Below, piece after piece: positions 36,098 through 45,287 of a stretch of DNA of 64,000 bases. The number at the start of each line of letters is the position of its first letter. Position 1 is the first letter of the stretch. This stretch comes from Agrobacterium tumefaciens str. B6 (GTDB taxonomy: Bacteria; Pseudomonadota; Alphaproteobacteria; Rhizobiales; Rhizobiaceae). The position numbers were made by a program, and so were the translations under genes. The notes beneath the pieces are model-generated. The model was given only the letters and a program-made list of their open reading frames with translations, had not been told where the DNA came from and made no database searches. The stretch covers positions 620,001-684,000 of the forward strand of contig NZ_LMVK01000001.1 of NCBI RefSeq assembly GCF_001541315.1, read 5' to 3'.

Positions 36098-36248
36098 ACT
36101 CGACGTCATCCTCGCCCTTGAGGCGAGGATCCACAAGCCGCGGAGACAATGGCTTCCGGGATCATGACTTCACGTGTCCGGAACATCTCAAGCGTGTCAC
36201 GTCGGGAACTGCGGGATGGATCCTCGGCACAAGGCCGAGGATGACGCC
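36098..36248. repeat. Intergenic palindromic repeat, long-loop copy
   Basis: Arm 1 (about 36100-36133) contains CGTCATCCTCGCCCTTGAGG and GCGAGGATCCA; arm 2 (about 36216-36246) contains TGGATCCTCGGCAC and GGCCGAGGATGACG. The arms pair apart from a few positions, and the internal region is about 80 bases, longer than in the 6.9-kb copy. It fills the gap between the glycosylase gene and the convergent ribB. Confidence 0.85.
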
Positions 36249-36298
36249 GAACGGGCGAAGAGCGCGCCAAGCCGAAGCGCTCTCGCGAAGCCCCTAAA

Positions 36299-37399
36299 TC
36301 ACCCGATATCCGTCGCCGAAATTTTGATGCCAAAGCCTTCCAGGCCGACATAATGACGCTCGCGTGTCGTCATCAGCTTGATCGAGCTGATGCCGAGGTC
36401 TTTGAGGATCTGCGCACCGAGACCGATTTCCAGCCATTCGTTTTCACGTGAGCGGGCCTGCGCATGCGCCTCGTCGGGATCACGCGCCTTGCGACGGCCG
36501 GCCACCTGGCCGACGCCGACGGAGCCCTCACGCAGATAGACGATGACGCCGCGGCCTTCCTCGGCAATCTTCTGCATATAGTGCTGCACCGGCTGGCGGT
36601 CGCCGAACACGTCGTCGGCGACATTTTCCGGGTGCAGGCGAACGGGAATGTCGACACCGTCTCTGATATCGCCGAAAATCACCGCCATATGCTGCATCCG
36701 GTCCCAGGGCAGGGAATAGGTTTGCGCCTTGGCCGGTCCGAACGGCGTTTCGATGGTGAAGGAGGATTCCATCTCCACCAGCGTTTCCTTGCGCTGGCGA
36801 TAGGCGATGAGGTCGGCGACGGAAACCTGCTTCAGCTTGTGTTTTTCCGCAAAGGCGGTGCCCTGCGGTCCGCGCGTCACGGTGCCGTCATCATTGACGA
36901 GTTCGCAGATGACCCCGATGGGCGGCAGGCCCGCAAGCTTGCAGAGATCGACCGCCGCTTCGGTATGGCCGGAGCGCATCAGGACGCCACCTTCACGGGC
37001 AATCAGCGGGAAGATGTGGCCCGGCCGGGTAAAATCGGCAGCCCCGACATTGGGATTGGCGAGATTGCGCACGGTTAGCGTCCGGTCATCGGCGGAAATG
37101 CCCGTCGTGGTGCCGTGCTTGAAATCGACGCTGACGGTGAAGGCCGTCGTGTGCGCGCTATCATTTTCCGCCACCATGGCGTTGAGGTTCAGCCGCTTGG
37201 CTTCTTCGCGCGGCATGGGCGCGCAGACGATGCCGGAGGTGTGGCGCACGATGAAAGCCATCTTTTCCGCCGTGCAATGCACCGCCGAAATGATCAGATC
37301 GCCTTCATTCTCTCGGTCGTCATCATCGGTCACGACGACGATTTCGCCTGCTTCGAAAGCGCGAATGGCGTCGACAACGCGTTTCTGGTCATAGGCCAT
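36299..37399 (-). CDS. ribB: 3,4-dihydroxy-2-butanone 4-phosphate synthase with degenerate GCHII half
   Basis: This 366-residue protein makes the four-carbon riboflavin precursor. The N-terminal RibB domain (1-205) has the acidic active-site run DDDDRENEGDLI and TSGIVCAPM. The C-terminal half (about 210-366) aligns with GTP cyclohydrolase II but the zinc cysteines are missing: where active enzymes have a Cys-rich SECLTGD...CDC segment, this reads HPENVADDVFGDRQPVQ. So only the RibB activity is expected. It lies 11 bases after aroC; no FMN riboswitch is possible there. Confidence 0.92.
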   Translation of the reverse strand: MAYDQKRVVDAIRAFEAGEIVVVTDDDDRENEGDLIISAVHCTAEKMAFIVRHTSGIVCAPMPREEAKRLNLNAMVAENDSAHTTAFTVSVDFKHGTTTGISADDRTLTVRNLANPNVGAADFTRPGHIFPLIAREGGVLMRSGHTEAAVDLCKLAGLPPIGVICELVNDDGTVTRGPQGTAFAEKHKLKQVSVADLIAYRQRKETLVEMESSFTIETPFGPAKAQTYSLPWDRMQHMAVIFGDIRDGVDIPVRLHPENVADDVFGDRQPVQHYMQKIAEEGRGVIVYLREGSVGVGQVAGRRKARDPDEAHAQARSRENEWLEIGLGAQILKDLGISSIKLMTTRERHYVGLEGFGIKISATDIG

Positions 37400-37410
37400 G
37401 GCGGTCCCCC

Positions 37411-38508
37411 TTATTTCAGCCGGCCGGTCTGGCCGCGGTCTCGCAGATAATGGTCGGCAACGGTGCAGGCGATCATCGCTTCGCCGATCGGCACGGCGCG
37501 GATGCCGACGCAGGGGTCATGGCGCCCCTTGGTGCGCACATCGACATTATTGCCGTCGGTATCGATGGACAGGCGCTCCGTCAGAATGGAGGAGGTGGGC
37601 TTGATGGCAAAGCGCGCGATGACAGGTTCACCGGTCGCGATGCCGCCCAGAATGCCGCCGGCGTGGTTGGAGAGGAAGATCGGCTTGCCGTCATTGCCCA
37701 TGCGCATCTCATCGGCATTTTCCTCGCCGGAAAGCTCGGCGGAGGCGAAACCTTCGCCGATCTCTACACCCTTGACGGCGTTGATCGACATCAGGTTTGA
37801 GGCGATATCCTGGTCGAGCTTGGCATAAATGGGGGCGCCAATACCGGCCGGAACGCCCTCCGCCACCACTTCGACAACGGCCCCGATGGAGGAGCCGGCC
37901 TTGCGGATGCCGTCGAGATAGTCTTCCCACACCGGCACCATGGCTGCATCCGGGCAGAAGAACGGGTTCTGATCGACCTGATCCCAATCCCAGTTGTCGC
38001 GGTTGATCCTGTGCTTGCCGATCTGCACCAGCGCGCCGCGCACATTGAGGCTCGGCACCACCTTGCGGGCGATTGCGCCGGCGGCGACACGCGCCGCCGT
38101 TTCGCGGGCGGAGGAGCGTCCACCGCCGCGATAATCGCGAATGCCGTATTTCAGGTCATAGGTGAAGTCGGCATGGCCGGGACGGAAACGCTTGGCGATC
38201 TCGCCGTAATCCTTGGAACGCTGGTCGGTATTCTCGATCAGCATCGAAATCGGCGTGCCTGTTGTTATCATCGTCTCGCCGTCCTCATCCAGCATCACGC
38301 CGGAGAGAACCTTGACGATGTCATCTTCGCGCCGCTGGGTCACGAAGCGGCTCTGGCCGGGTTTGCGCTTGTCCATCCAGTGCTGCACCTCGGCAAGGGT
38401 GAAGCGGATGCCGGGCGGGCAGCCATCCACCACGCAGCCAAGTGCCGGCCCATGGCTTTCTCCCCAGGTGGTAACACGGAAAAGATGACCGAAACTGTTA
38501 TGCGACAT
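37411..38508 (-). CDS. aroC: Chorismate synthase
   Basis: This 365-residue enzyme converts EPSP to chorismate using reduced FMN, the last common step of aromatic amino-acid synthesis. Signatures are [18 protein letters not shown] at the N-terminus, [20 protein letters not shown], and [19 protein letters not shown] 38508 (MSHNSFG) is chosen over 38517. ribB follows 11 bases downstream, so the two are probably in one transcript. Confidence 0.97.
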   Translation of the reverse strand: MSHNSFGHLFRVTTWGESHGPALGCVVDGCPPGIRFTLAEVQHWMDKRKPGQSRFVTQRREDDIVKVLSGVMLDEDGETMITTGTPISMLIENTDQRSKDYGEIAKRFRPGHADFTYDLKYGIRDYRGGGRSSARETAARVAAGAIARKVVPSLNVRGALVQIGKHRINRDNWDWDQVDQNPFFCPDAAMVPVWEDYLDGIRKAGSSIGAVVEVVAEGVPAGIGAPIYAKLDQDIASNLMSINAVKGVEIGEGFASAELSGEENADEMRMGNDGKPIFLSNHAGGILGGIATGEPVIARFAIKPTSSILTERLSIDTDGNNVDVRTKGRHDPCVGIRAVPIGEAMIACTVADHYLRDRGQTGRLK

Positions 38509-38956
38509 AGTTCTCAAAACCGGAAAACAGGGCGCCTGTGGACAGCGCCGTTTGAAACAAGCGGATTTGTCTTAGTGGAAAATCCGGGCAAGGCAAAAGC
38601 CTTTCTTTCACGGCAAGCCCGATAAGGAGGTGACGCACCGTCCACAGCGGCGCGGCCGGGGCCGGAACGGCGTGTTTCATCAATAAATGGATCGTATCGC
38701 CTGATTGATTCGCGGGAAGACGAGGTTTTTCCGGGATGACGAAAATGTAAAAGCGCCGTCGTTTTCCACGCTAATCCCGAGTTTTCCAATATTGCCGGGA
38801 AATGCGGTGTAAAAATCACTAACGGCTTGAACGCGATCCCAAATCCGTTCATCAATTGGGCCGAAAATGTCATGGTTGCGGGCAATTTCCGCCACATTCG
38901 AAAGGCAATTCTTCATGCATGTAAGGTTTTCACGCAAATCCACGAAAGCTAGATCG
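38509..38956. other. Gap between aroC and the DUF1344 gene
   Basis: These 448 bases carry no gene I can support. AAGGC-AAAA-GCCTT followed by a T-rich tract (about 38590-38606) is a small terminator-like hairpin. AAGGAGGTGA (38624-38633) is a near-perfect anti-16S match with no convincing reading frame after it. Both divergent promoters must be here but no clear hexamers are seen. Confidence 0.45.
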
Positions 38957-39217
38957 ATGCGTATGATGATTGCCGCCCTTCTGGCCGCCACCAACCTTTT
39001 GATGCCCATCAACAGCTTCGCGCAGAGCGTCGATGTGGAAGGCACGATCAGCAAGATCGATGCGAATGGGCTGAGCATTACGCTCAACGACGGCAAGACC
39101 TATCGCGTACCGGAAGAGTTCAATTTCGAAGGTCTGAAAGCGGGCGTGAAGGTCGTGGTTTTCTACACGGAAGTGGATGGCAAACGCGTGGTCGACGATC
39201 TTCAGGTCGTTGAGTAA
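38957..39217 (+). CDS. DUF1344-family secreted protein
   Basis: This 86-residue protein has a signal peptide (RMMIAALLAATNLLMPINSFAQ) and a small beta-rich domain: VDVEGTISKIDANGLSITLNDGKTY split by a turn, then AGVKVVVFYTEVDGKR. The pattern fits DUF1344, a periplasmic OB-like family of unknown role common in rhizobia. ATG 38957 is preferred by signal peptide shape, though the ribosome site is weak. Confidence 0.75.
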   Translation: MRMMIAALLAATNLLMPINSFAQSVDVEGTISKIDANGLSITLNDGKTYRVPEEFNFEGLKAGVKVVVFYTEVDGKRVVDDLQVVE

Positions 39218-39285
39218 GGCTGCGGTTGCGGCTTTGCCTGTGACGGGGCGAACCTCTGTAAACTTGTTCGGGAAGCACCAACATT

Positions 39286-39402
39286 TCCGTCATGCCGGAC
39301 TTGATCCGGCATCCAGCCGACGCGTGTCTGCGCGGCGGGATGAATCTTTTCAGCCCAAGGACTTGGGCTGGCTGGATTCCGGCTCAGGGCCGGAATGACG
39401 GG
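39286..39402. repeat. Intergenic three-hairpin mosaic repeat, inverted copy
   Basis: Outer arms begin CGTCATGCCGGACTTGATCC (39288) and end GGGCCGGAATGACGG (39387-39401). Inside is a hairpin CAGCCCAAGGACTTGGGCTG, which is the exact reverse complement of the inner hairpin of the copy at 46.6 kb. So this copy is the same element in the opposite orientation. It lies between a DUF1344 gene and a convergent phosphatase gene. Confidence 0.85.
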
Positions 39403-39423
39403 AGAGGGGGTGACCCATGCCCC

Positions 39424-40017
39424 TCACGAAATCCACTCCGCACTGTTCCTGTTGATCTCGACCTTCAAAATCCGGTCCTGCGGAATCTGCGTTCGCGACG
39501 CCTCATCCTTGTCCATGCCTGATACCAGCCGGAAGATCGAGCGGATCACGCCGCCATGGCAGACGCAGATCGTTGGAACCTCAACGGAGGAAAGCCATGC
39601 GCCGATGCGCCAGGAGAGGATTTCGTAACTTTCGGCATCCTGGCCGGGGGGAATGAAATCCCACTTGTTGGCCTTGCGCGCCTTCACCCGGTCCGGGAAT
39701 TCTTTTTTCAGCTCCGGCAGGGTCTGTCCCTCCCAGTCGCCGAAGGAAACTTCGATCAGGCGATCGTCGGTGCGATAGGCGAGCGGATCGAGGCCCATCG
39801 CCGCGCGCATCAGTTCCATGGTTTCGCGTGTGCGCCCGAGCGGGCTTGCCACATAATCGAAGTCCGTGGCCTGTTCTCCCAGCAGATGCGCAAGGAGTTT
39901 GCCGTTACCGACCGCCTGCTGGCGGCCAAAGTCATTGAGCGGAATGTCTTTCTGGCCCTGAAGCCGGCGTATCGCATTCCAGTCCGTTTGTCCGTGCCGG
40001 ATCACATAGACGAGCAA
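39424..40017 (-). CDS. Histidine phosphatase (phosphoglycerate mutase-like)
   Basis: This 197-residue enzyme has the catalytic RHGQTDWN motif at residues 8-15, the second-arginine block DYVASPLGRTRETM, the acid ...ERLIEVSFGDWEGQ-like VSFGDWEGQTLPEL and the late His in CHGGVIRS. The start is a TTG at 40017, needed to keep the RHG motif. It follows fabI by 30 bases and is likely co-transcribed with it. Substrate unknown. Confidence 0.88.
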   Translation of the reverse strand: MLVYVIRHGQTDWNAIRRLQGQKDIPLNDFGRQQAVGNGKLLAHLLGEQATDFDYVASPLGRTRETMELMRAAMGLDPLAYRTDDRLIEVSFGDWEGQTLPELKKEFPDRVKARKANKWDFIPPGQDAESYEILSWRIGAWLSSVEVPTICVCHGGVIRSIFRLVSGMDKDEASRTQIPQDRILKVEINRNSAEWIS

Positions 40018-40047
40018 GGCGATACCCCGTTTTCAAACTTCGCAGGC

Positions 40048-40866
40048 TTAGTCCTTCACCACCGAAATGTCAGGCGCATCCACGGCCTTCATGCCGATGG
40101 TGTGGTAACCGGAATCGACATGGTGGATTTCGCCGGTCACGCCGGTGGAAAGGTCGGACAGCAGGTAAAGCGCCGACTTGCCGACTTCCTCGATGGAAAC
40201 GGTGCGCTTCAGCGGCGCATTATATTCGTTCCACTTCAGAATATAACGGAAGTCGCCGATGCCGGAAGCCGCAAGCGTCTTGATCGGGCCGGCGGAAACG
40301 GCGTTGACGCGGATGCCGCGGTTGCCGAGGTCGACAGCGAGATAACGCACGCTGGCCTCAAGGGCAGCCTTGGCCACGCCCATCACGTTGTAATTCGGCA
40401 TGACCTTCTCGGCGCCGTAATAGGTCAGCGTGATGATCGAGCCGCCATCATTCATGATCGGTTCCGCGCGCTTGGCGACGGCCGCCAGCGAGAAGACGGA
40501 AATGTCCATGGTGCGGTTGAAGTTGTCGCGGCTGGTATCGAGGTAACGGCCGGTCAGCTCGTCCTTGTCGGAAAAGGCGATGGCGTGCACGACGAAGTCG
40601 ATCTTGCCCCAGTGCTTTTCCAGCCCGGCAAAAACCGCATCGATCGTCTCGAGATCGGTCACGTCGCAGTGTCCGGCCATGAAGGCGCCAAGTTCCTGCG
40701 CCAGCGGCTCGACGCGCTTCTTCAATGCGTCGCCCTGCCAGGTGAGTGCGATTTCCGCGCCTGCGTCTGCGCAAGCCTTGGCAATGCCCCAAGCGATGGA
40801 ACGATTATTGGCGACACCCATGATGAGGCCGCGTTTGCCAGCCATAAGACCGGATGCCTGAGCCAT
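40048..40866 (-). CDS. fabI: Enoyl-[acyl-carrier-protein] reductase (NADH)
   Basis: This 272-residue short-chain dehydrogenase carries out the last reduction of fatty-acid elongation. GVANNRSIAWGIAKACADAG is the FabI-type nucleotide site and YNVMGVAKAALEASVRYLA contains the Tyr-x6-Lys catalytic pair. It lies between a DnaJ-domain gene upstream and a phosphatase downstream, all on the minus strand. Some alphaproteobacteria carry two FabI copies, and this could be either. Confidence 0.94.
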   Translation of the reverse strand: MAQASGLMAGKRGLIMGVANNRSIAWGIAKACADAGAEIALTWQGDALKKRVEPLAQELGAFMAGHCDVTDLETIDAVFAGLEKHWGKIDFVVHAIAFSDKDELTGRYLDTSRDNFNRTMDISVFSLAAVAKRAEPIMNDGGSIITLTYYGAEKVMPNYNVMGVAKAALEASVRYLAVDLGNRGIRVNAVSAGPIKTLAASGIGDFRYILKWNEYNAPLKRTVSIEEVGKSALYLLSDLSTGVTGEIHHVDSGYHTIGMKAVDAPDISVVKD

Positions 40867-40997
40867 TTTGTGCTCCCTAATACTTTTGATCGGTCCTGCC
40901 TATGGCATAGGCTGCAATCCTGTTCAAGATTGCCAAAGATCATCAACTGTTAGGGAACGTAACAAAGGGTGCGTTGTCCCGGCTATTCGCAAAACTT

Positions 40998-42110
40998 TCA
41001 CAAATAAAGGCCTTCGCGCATGTGCCGCATCAGGTCGGTCACCTTCTCATCCGGCTTTTCGAGCAGGACGATGCGCAATTCGATGACGAGATCGCCCTGT
41101 CCGCCCTTGCCGTCGGCAAGGCCCTTGCCGGCGAGGCGCAGCACGCGGTCCGAACCGGACCAGGCCGGAATGGTGATGTTTTCCTCGCCGAGCGGAGGCG
41201 CGACTTTCGTTTCACAACCCAGAACCGCGTCGCTGAGCGATATCGGCAGCGTTGTGTGAATATCGAAACCACGAAGGGAAAACGCGTCCTCACGTGCGGT
41301 CAGCAATGTCACGGCAAGGTCGCCGCGGGCCATGTTGGGAAGCTTCAGCCCCTGTCCCTTCAGCCGCACCACATGCCCGTCCGTCATGCCGGCTTCGAGC
41401 TGGAAGCGAACGTCGCGTTCGTCGGCAAGCGGCACGGTAATCCACTTGTGCTCCAGCAGATCGGCGACCGTGACGGTGGCTTCCGCGGTAATATCAGGCG
41501 CCTTTTCGGGGGCCGGCTGCGGGGTGCGGAACCGGCGCACGAGAGCATTGAAGAGATTGACGGCAAGTGAGGCGGGCGCGGTCCGGTCATCGCCAGCGCC
41601 GGGCGTGGTCTCGCCGGCCGCAGGCATATCGCCTTTTGCGGCGCTCGCGGCAGCCTTTGCCGCTTCCGCAGCCTGCTGCACCTTGGGATCGTTCTGCGCC
41701 TCGGCGCCAAAAATCCGCTCGACGATGTCTTCGGCGGTTTCCGCCTTGCCGTCGGTTTTCTGGCCGGTCTGCGCCCGGTTGCGGGCATCGGCGCGGGCCA
41801 GTTCTTCCATCAGCTTTTCGGCCGCCTTGGCGCGCTCTGCGGCCTCGCGCGCGGCTTCCCGCTGCTGCATGATGGTTTCGCCGCGCTGCTTCTTTTCGGC
41901 GGCCCTGCGGGCCTGATCGTAGAGATCGCGCTTTTTGGGATCTTTGAGGAGATCATAGGCCTGGCCGATCTCGGCGAATCGCGCCGAGGCATCGGGATCG
42001 TCGCGATTGGCGTCCGGATGGACGGTTTTCGCCTTCGTGCGCCAGGCGGCCTTGATTTCCTCGTGGCGGGCGTCACGTTTTACGCCGAGGATCGAATATG
42101 GATCGCGCAT
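40998..42110 (-). CDS. DnaJ-type co-chaperone (CbpA-like)
   Basis: This 370-residue protein has an N-terminal J domain (DPYSILGVKRDARHEEIK, with the Hsp70-stimulating HPD in VHPDANRDDPDA), a Lys/Glu/Ala-rich coiled middle (about 70-200), and the C-terminal substrate-binding domain of DnaJ (about 215-365) with LKGQGLKLPNMARGDLAV. The cysteine zinc-finger of true DnaJ is absent, so it is a CbpA-type protein. ATG 42110 is chosen. It lies 131 bases ahead of fabI. Confidence 0.88.
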   Translation of the reverse strand: MRDPYSILGVKRDARHEEIKAAWRTKAKTVHPDANRDDPDASARFAEIGQAYDLLKDPKKRDLYDQARRAAEKKQRGETIMQQREAAREAAERAKAAEKLMEELARADARNRAQTGQKTDGKAETAEDIVERIFGAEAQNDPKVQQAAEAAKAAASAAKGDMPAAGETTPGAGDDRTAPASLAVNLFNALVRRFRTPQPAPEKAPDITAEATVTVADLLEHKWITVPLADERDVRFQLEAGMTDGHVVRLKGQGLKLPNMARGDLAVTLLTAREDAFSLRGFDIHTTLPISLSDAVLGCETKVAPPLGEENITIPAWSGSDRVLRLAGKGLADGKGGQGDLVIELRIVLLEKPDEKVTDLMRHMREGLYL

Positions 42111-42321
42111 GCGAAACACCAGTTACGTTGGCTCAGGCGCTGCCGCCCTTCATGGCGCAATCCTGAAACTAACCCCTCCGAAAAGGGCTGCCCGCGATCA
42201 TTCGCCTGCACGCCCTCGGTTTAATCAACGTCGACTGTTGCAATAAGTTGCTAATCACTCCTTTACGGAGAAAGCGCGCCGCACCGAGGCCGGCTCTATT
42301 CCCTGCGGAAGGGTAAACAGA

Positions 42322-42771
42322 TTATTTCTGTTCGAAGCGGGTCAGCAGCCATTCGCCGGTTTCCGACAGGCAGGCCTGTCCGGCATAGCTCGCAACACCC
42401 TCGAAGGAGTGACGCGTCGTTTTGAAAGCGCGGCAGACGAAACCGCTCGATTTGTCTTCGTGAATGGCGGTGACGACACCGGCGCTGCCGGTGGCCGCAT
42501 TGGCCCAGGGCAGCGGCTGGTCGGCGAGCTTGGCGAGATCGGCCGAGGTTACCGCATTGCGGATCGTCGCATCGTCCGTCTGCGGCGCATTGTTCGGCTG
42601 GTTGGGAACGGAGGCCGTGGAAAGCGAGCGGTCGACCTTGTCGCCGCCGAACAGATCGAGGCTGACGCAGCCGCTCAGCACCACGAGCATTGACACGACG
42701 GCGGAAACTTCCGCTACCGACGAAAGGAGGCCCTTTGTTCGACTGTTCGACTTTGCTATGACGGTCACCAT
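42322..42771 (-). CDS. RT0821/Lpp0805-family surface lipoprotein
   Basis: This 149-residue protein has a lipoprotein signal with the lipobox VVLSGC (Cys near residue 35), a flexible Asn/Pro linker, and a small outer-membrane surface antigen domain with [15 protein letters not shown] and [24 protein letters not shown]; its two Cys are probably disulfide-linked. The function is unknown. It is divergent from pdxH, with only 56 bases between the starts. Confidence 0.78.
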   Translation of the reverse strand: MVTVIAKSNSRTKGLLSSVAEVSAVVSMLVVLSGCVSLDLFGGDKVDRSLSTASVPNQPNNAPQTDDATIRNAVTSADLAKLADQPLPWANAATGSAGVVTAIHEDKSSGFVCRAFKTTRHSFEGVASYAGQACLSETGEWLLTRFEQK

Positions 42772-42827
42772 CTTTCACCAGAGATCATCTCTGGGGTCCA
42801 AATCAGCTCGGGAGCATTTTAGTCAAT

Positions 42828-43448
42828 ATGTCGGAAACGGGGTTAACATCCAGTGACTTCACGGAAGAAAATGAACCGTTCACGCTTTTTGCCGAATGGC
42901 TGAAGGACGCAACGGCTTCCGAAATCAACGATCCGAACGCGGTTGCGCTTGCCACCGTGGACGAAAATGGCCTGCCGAATGTGCGCATGGTGCTGCTGAA
43001 AGGCGTCGACGATCGCGGCTTTGTTTTCTACACGAATTTTGAAAGCCAGAAGGGACAGGAGATCCTTGGCCAGAAAAAAGCGGCCATGTGTTTCCACTGG
43101 AAAAGTCTCCGCCGGCAGGTGCGCCTGCGCGGCGAGGTGGAGATCGTGAGCGACGAGGAGGCGGATGTCTATTACGCCTCGCGCCCGCGCGGCAGCCGCA
43201 TCGGCGCCTGGGCTTCCAAACAGTCGCGGCCGCTGGAGGGCCGTTTCGCGCTGGAGAAGGCGGTCGCCGAATATACCGCCAGATATGCCATCGGCGATAT
43301 TCCGCGCCCGTCCCATTGGTCCGGTTTCCGCATCCGCCCGCTCAGCATCGAATTCTGGCACGACCGCAAGTTCCGCCTGCACGACCGCATCGAATTCCGT
43401 CGCGAGACGCCTGACGGTGCATGGTCCAAGGTCCGCATGTATCCGTAA
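42828..43448 (+). CDS. pdxH: Pyridoxine/pyridoxamine 5'-phosphate oxidase
   Basis: This 206-residue FMN enzyme oxidises PNP and PMP to pyridoxal phosphate. Matches include [52 protein letters not shown] and [14 protein letters not shown], with the terminal [21 protein letters not shown] precedes the ATG. It ends before a strong hairpin shared with the convergent permease gene. Confidence 0.96.
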   Translation: MSETGLTSSDFTEENEPFTLFAEWLKDATASEINDPNAVALATVDENGLPNVRMVLLKGVDDRGFVFYTNFESQKGQEILGQKKAAMCFHWKSLRRQVRLRGEVEIVSDEEADVYYASRPRGSRIGAWASKQSRPLEGRFALEKAVAEYTARYAIGDIPRPSHWSGFRIRPLSIEFWHDRKFRLHDRIEFRRETPDGAWSKVRMYP

Positions 43449-43457
43449 TCGCCCTCG

Positions 43458-43478
43458 GGCAGGCCATCGCGGCCTGCC
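43458..43478. terminator. Terminator between pdxH and the TauE/SafE gene
   Basis: GGCAGGCC (43458-43465) pairs perfectly with GGCCTGCC (43471-43478) around a 5-base loop in a 29-base convergent gap, followed by TATTTC. Confidence 0.7.
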
Positions 43479-44257
43479 TATTTCAGCAGCGAATCAAACA
43501 GCGGCAGGCCGATGATCGCGGAAATGGCGATCAGCCCATAGCAGATGCGCCGGAACGACGCTTCGTCCGCAAGCCCGTGCAGTCGCGCGCCGGCATAAAG
43601 ACCCGCGCCGTAAAAAGGCAATGCCAGCAGGAAAAACACGAAGACTTCAACGGTAAACAGGCCACTGACAAAATAGCTGGCGATGGAAAACACCGTCGAA
43701 ACCGCGAAATAAAGAATGACATTGGCGCGCACGAAAGCGCCTTTCAGCGCTCCGCCCAGCCAATAGGCGACGACGGGCGGACCGCCCAGTTGCGCAGCGC
43801 CCGAAAACAGCCCGGCCAGAAGTCCGGTAAAGAGGGTGAGCGGCGTTTTCGGCCGGCCGCTGTAACGCCAGCCGGACACCAGAAATAAGAGCAGCACCAC
43901 GACCACGCCGGAGATGAGCCAGCGCAGGGTCAAGGGATCCCCCTTTGAAAGCAGCAGGGTGCCGACCGGTATGCCGACAAAGGCGCCTGCCGCCATGATG
44001 AAGACCTCGCGCCGGTCCGCCATGCGAAAGGCGGGCGGTATCATGCCGAGCGTCAGGACGCCGTCCACCACCAGCAGCACCGCCGAGGCGACACGCGGCC
44101 CGACGATGGCGCTGGCAAGCGGGATGAAAATCAGCGCTGCGCCGAAGCCGGAAAAGCCGCGGGCGAGACCGGCGAGAAACGCCGCACCCGCAAACATCGC
44201 CAGCAGCGTCGGACTATGGGCGGTGATGAGGGATGAGAAAAAATCGAGGTGGGACAT
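43478..44257 (-). CDS. TauE/SafE-family permease
   Basis: This 259-residue membrane protein has about eight helices in two repeats: GFSGFGAALIFIPLASAIVG near the start and LLAGLFSGAAQLGGPPVVAYWL in the second half, the TauE/SafE pattern. Family members export sulfite, sulfonates or other organosulfur anions; the substrate here is unknown. ATG 44257 (MSHLDFF) is chosen over 44269. Confidence 0.88.
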   Translation of the reverse strand: MSHLDFFSSLITAHSPTLLAMFAGAAFLAGLARGFSGFGAALIFIPLASAIVGPRVASAVLLVVDGVLTLGMIPPAFRMADRREVFIMAAGAFVGIPVGTLLLSKGDPLTLRWLISGVVVVLLLFLVSGWRYSGRPKTPLTLFTGLLAGLFSGAAQLGGPPVVAYWLGGALKGAFVRANVILYFAVSTVFSIASYFVSGLFTVEVFVFFLLALPFYGAGLYAGARLHGLADEASFRRICYGLIAISAIIGLPLFDSLLK

Positions 44258-44411
44258 GGGCGATGGCACGGTTGTTCGAATATCTTTTTTCTATCTCGCT
44301 TGCATGCACAGGTCGCGGAAATTTCCGTTCATGGCTGCATGACGCCCTGACGGGTCGACGCCGTCAAAGAATCGTGATTAGAGTTATAGCGCATGAACAA
44401 AGGATGAACAA

Positions 44412-44717
44412 ATGTTTGCTGACATGATGCCTCGGTTTGAAGAGGCCTCGCAAAAATATGCCGCTGAAAACGGAATATTCCGCGACCCGGACTGGTACAT
44501 GCTGAAGCTTCAGGAAGAGGTTGGCGAGGTCACACAGGCCTGGAACCGGCTGACAGGACGGGGGCGCATTAAGGGCAGGAGCAAAGAGGAGATGAAGCGG
44601 GATCTGGCCGACGAAACCGCCGATCTCCTCGGCCATGTGCTGTTGCTGGCCCATTATAACGGTCTCGATATTGAAGGAGCGATCGAGCGTAAGTGGCGTT
44701 TCAGGCCAGGGGCCTGA
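44412..44717 (+). CDS. MazG-like NTP pyrophosphohydrolase domain protein
   Basis: This 101-residue all-alpha protein has LKLQEEVGEVTQAWNRL (ExxE metal site) and LADETADLLGHVLLLA (ExxD), the MazG/PRA-PH catalytic pattern that hydrolyses NTPs to NMP and pyrophosphate. Short stand-alone forms are common in alphaproteobacteria and may clean up odd nucleotides. It is monocistronic, convergent with a small membrane protein gene. Confidence 0.85.
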   Translation: MFADMMPRFEEASQKYAAENGIFRDPDWYMLKLQEEVGEVTQAWNRLTGRGRIKGRSKEEMKRDLADETADLLGHVLLLAHYNGLDIEGAIERKWRFRPGA

Positions 44718-44773
44718 CGAACCGTCGAACGGCGGCTTGATCCTTGCGGTATCGCGCCTCTAGTGGGGTGCGA

Positions 44774-45151
44774 CTAGGAGAAGGCGATGATAAAGAACAG
44801 GATCGCAAGAGCGGCAGCCACAGGCGTCATCACCAGCCGCTCGGGGCGGCTTTTCGACATTGCGTTCAATCCAACGCTCACCGCGAGATAACAGGCGATG
44901 ATCCAGATGCCGGGTTCGATCCAGCCGGATGGCAAGACGTCGACATAGCCCGTCTTTTGCAGCGGAAAGGACGCGAAAAAGGCATAAATGAGCGGCGAAG
45001 CCGCGCTGGCAATTCTTTGTCGGACAGGCAATATCCGGTGCGTGCCGCCCCAGGCAAGGCGTCCGAAAGGCGCGCCGGCTGCAAGCGCAATCTGGAATAA
45101 GGACAGAATCAGCAGGATCAGCGTCGCGAGCGACAGGGCAACAGGCGGCAT
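44774..45151 (-). CDS. Small four-helix membrane protein
   Basis: This 125-residue hydrophobic protein has helices at about 1-22 (MPPVALSLATLILLILSLFQ), 45-65, 75-95 and 105-122. The segment GAPFGRLAWGGTHRILPVRQRIASAAS recalls a family of hypothetical proteins in rhizobia but I do not recognise a function. ATG 45151 is used; a GTG two codons upstream is possible. Confidence 0.6.
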   Translation of the reverse strand: MPPVALSLATLILLILSLFQIALAAGAPFGRLAWGGTHRILPVRQRIASAASPLIYAFFASFPLQKTGYVDVLPSGWIEPGIWIIACYLAVSVGLNAMSKSRPERLVMTPVAAALAILFFIIAFS

Positions 45152-45287
45152 GATCACCCCGGTTATGGATGCGCCGACAAAGGCGCTCGGCCAATAGCGG
45201 CGTTTGAGCCTGCATGCGCCTCATCATGACGCCAAATGGCTAAGGACATGTGACGGCTCCGCGCTTTCAGCCCGCTCTTCATCTCGC

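Noticed and set aside
37400..37410. FMN riboswitch before ribB
   Set aside because: Only 11 bases separate aroC and ribB, so there is no room for one.
40954..40976. EcfG-like GGAAC...CGTT near the DnaJ and fabI genes
   Set aside because: The spacer is 13 bases, outside the 16-17 range, and on the strand opposite to both genes.
44760..44777. CTAGT...ACTAG hairpin between convergent genes
   Set aside because: Only five base pairs with an 8-base loop and no T run; too weak to call a terminator.
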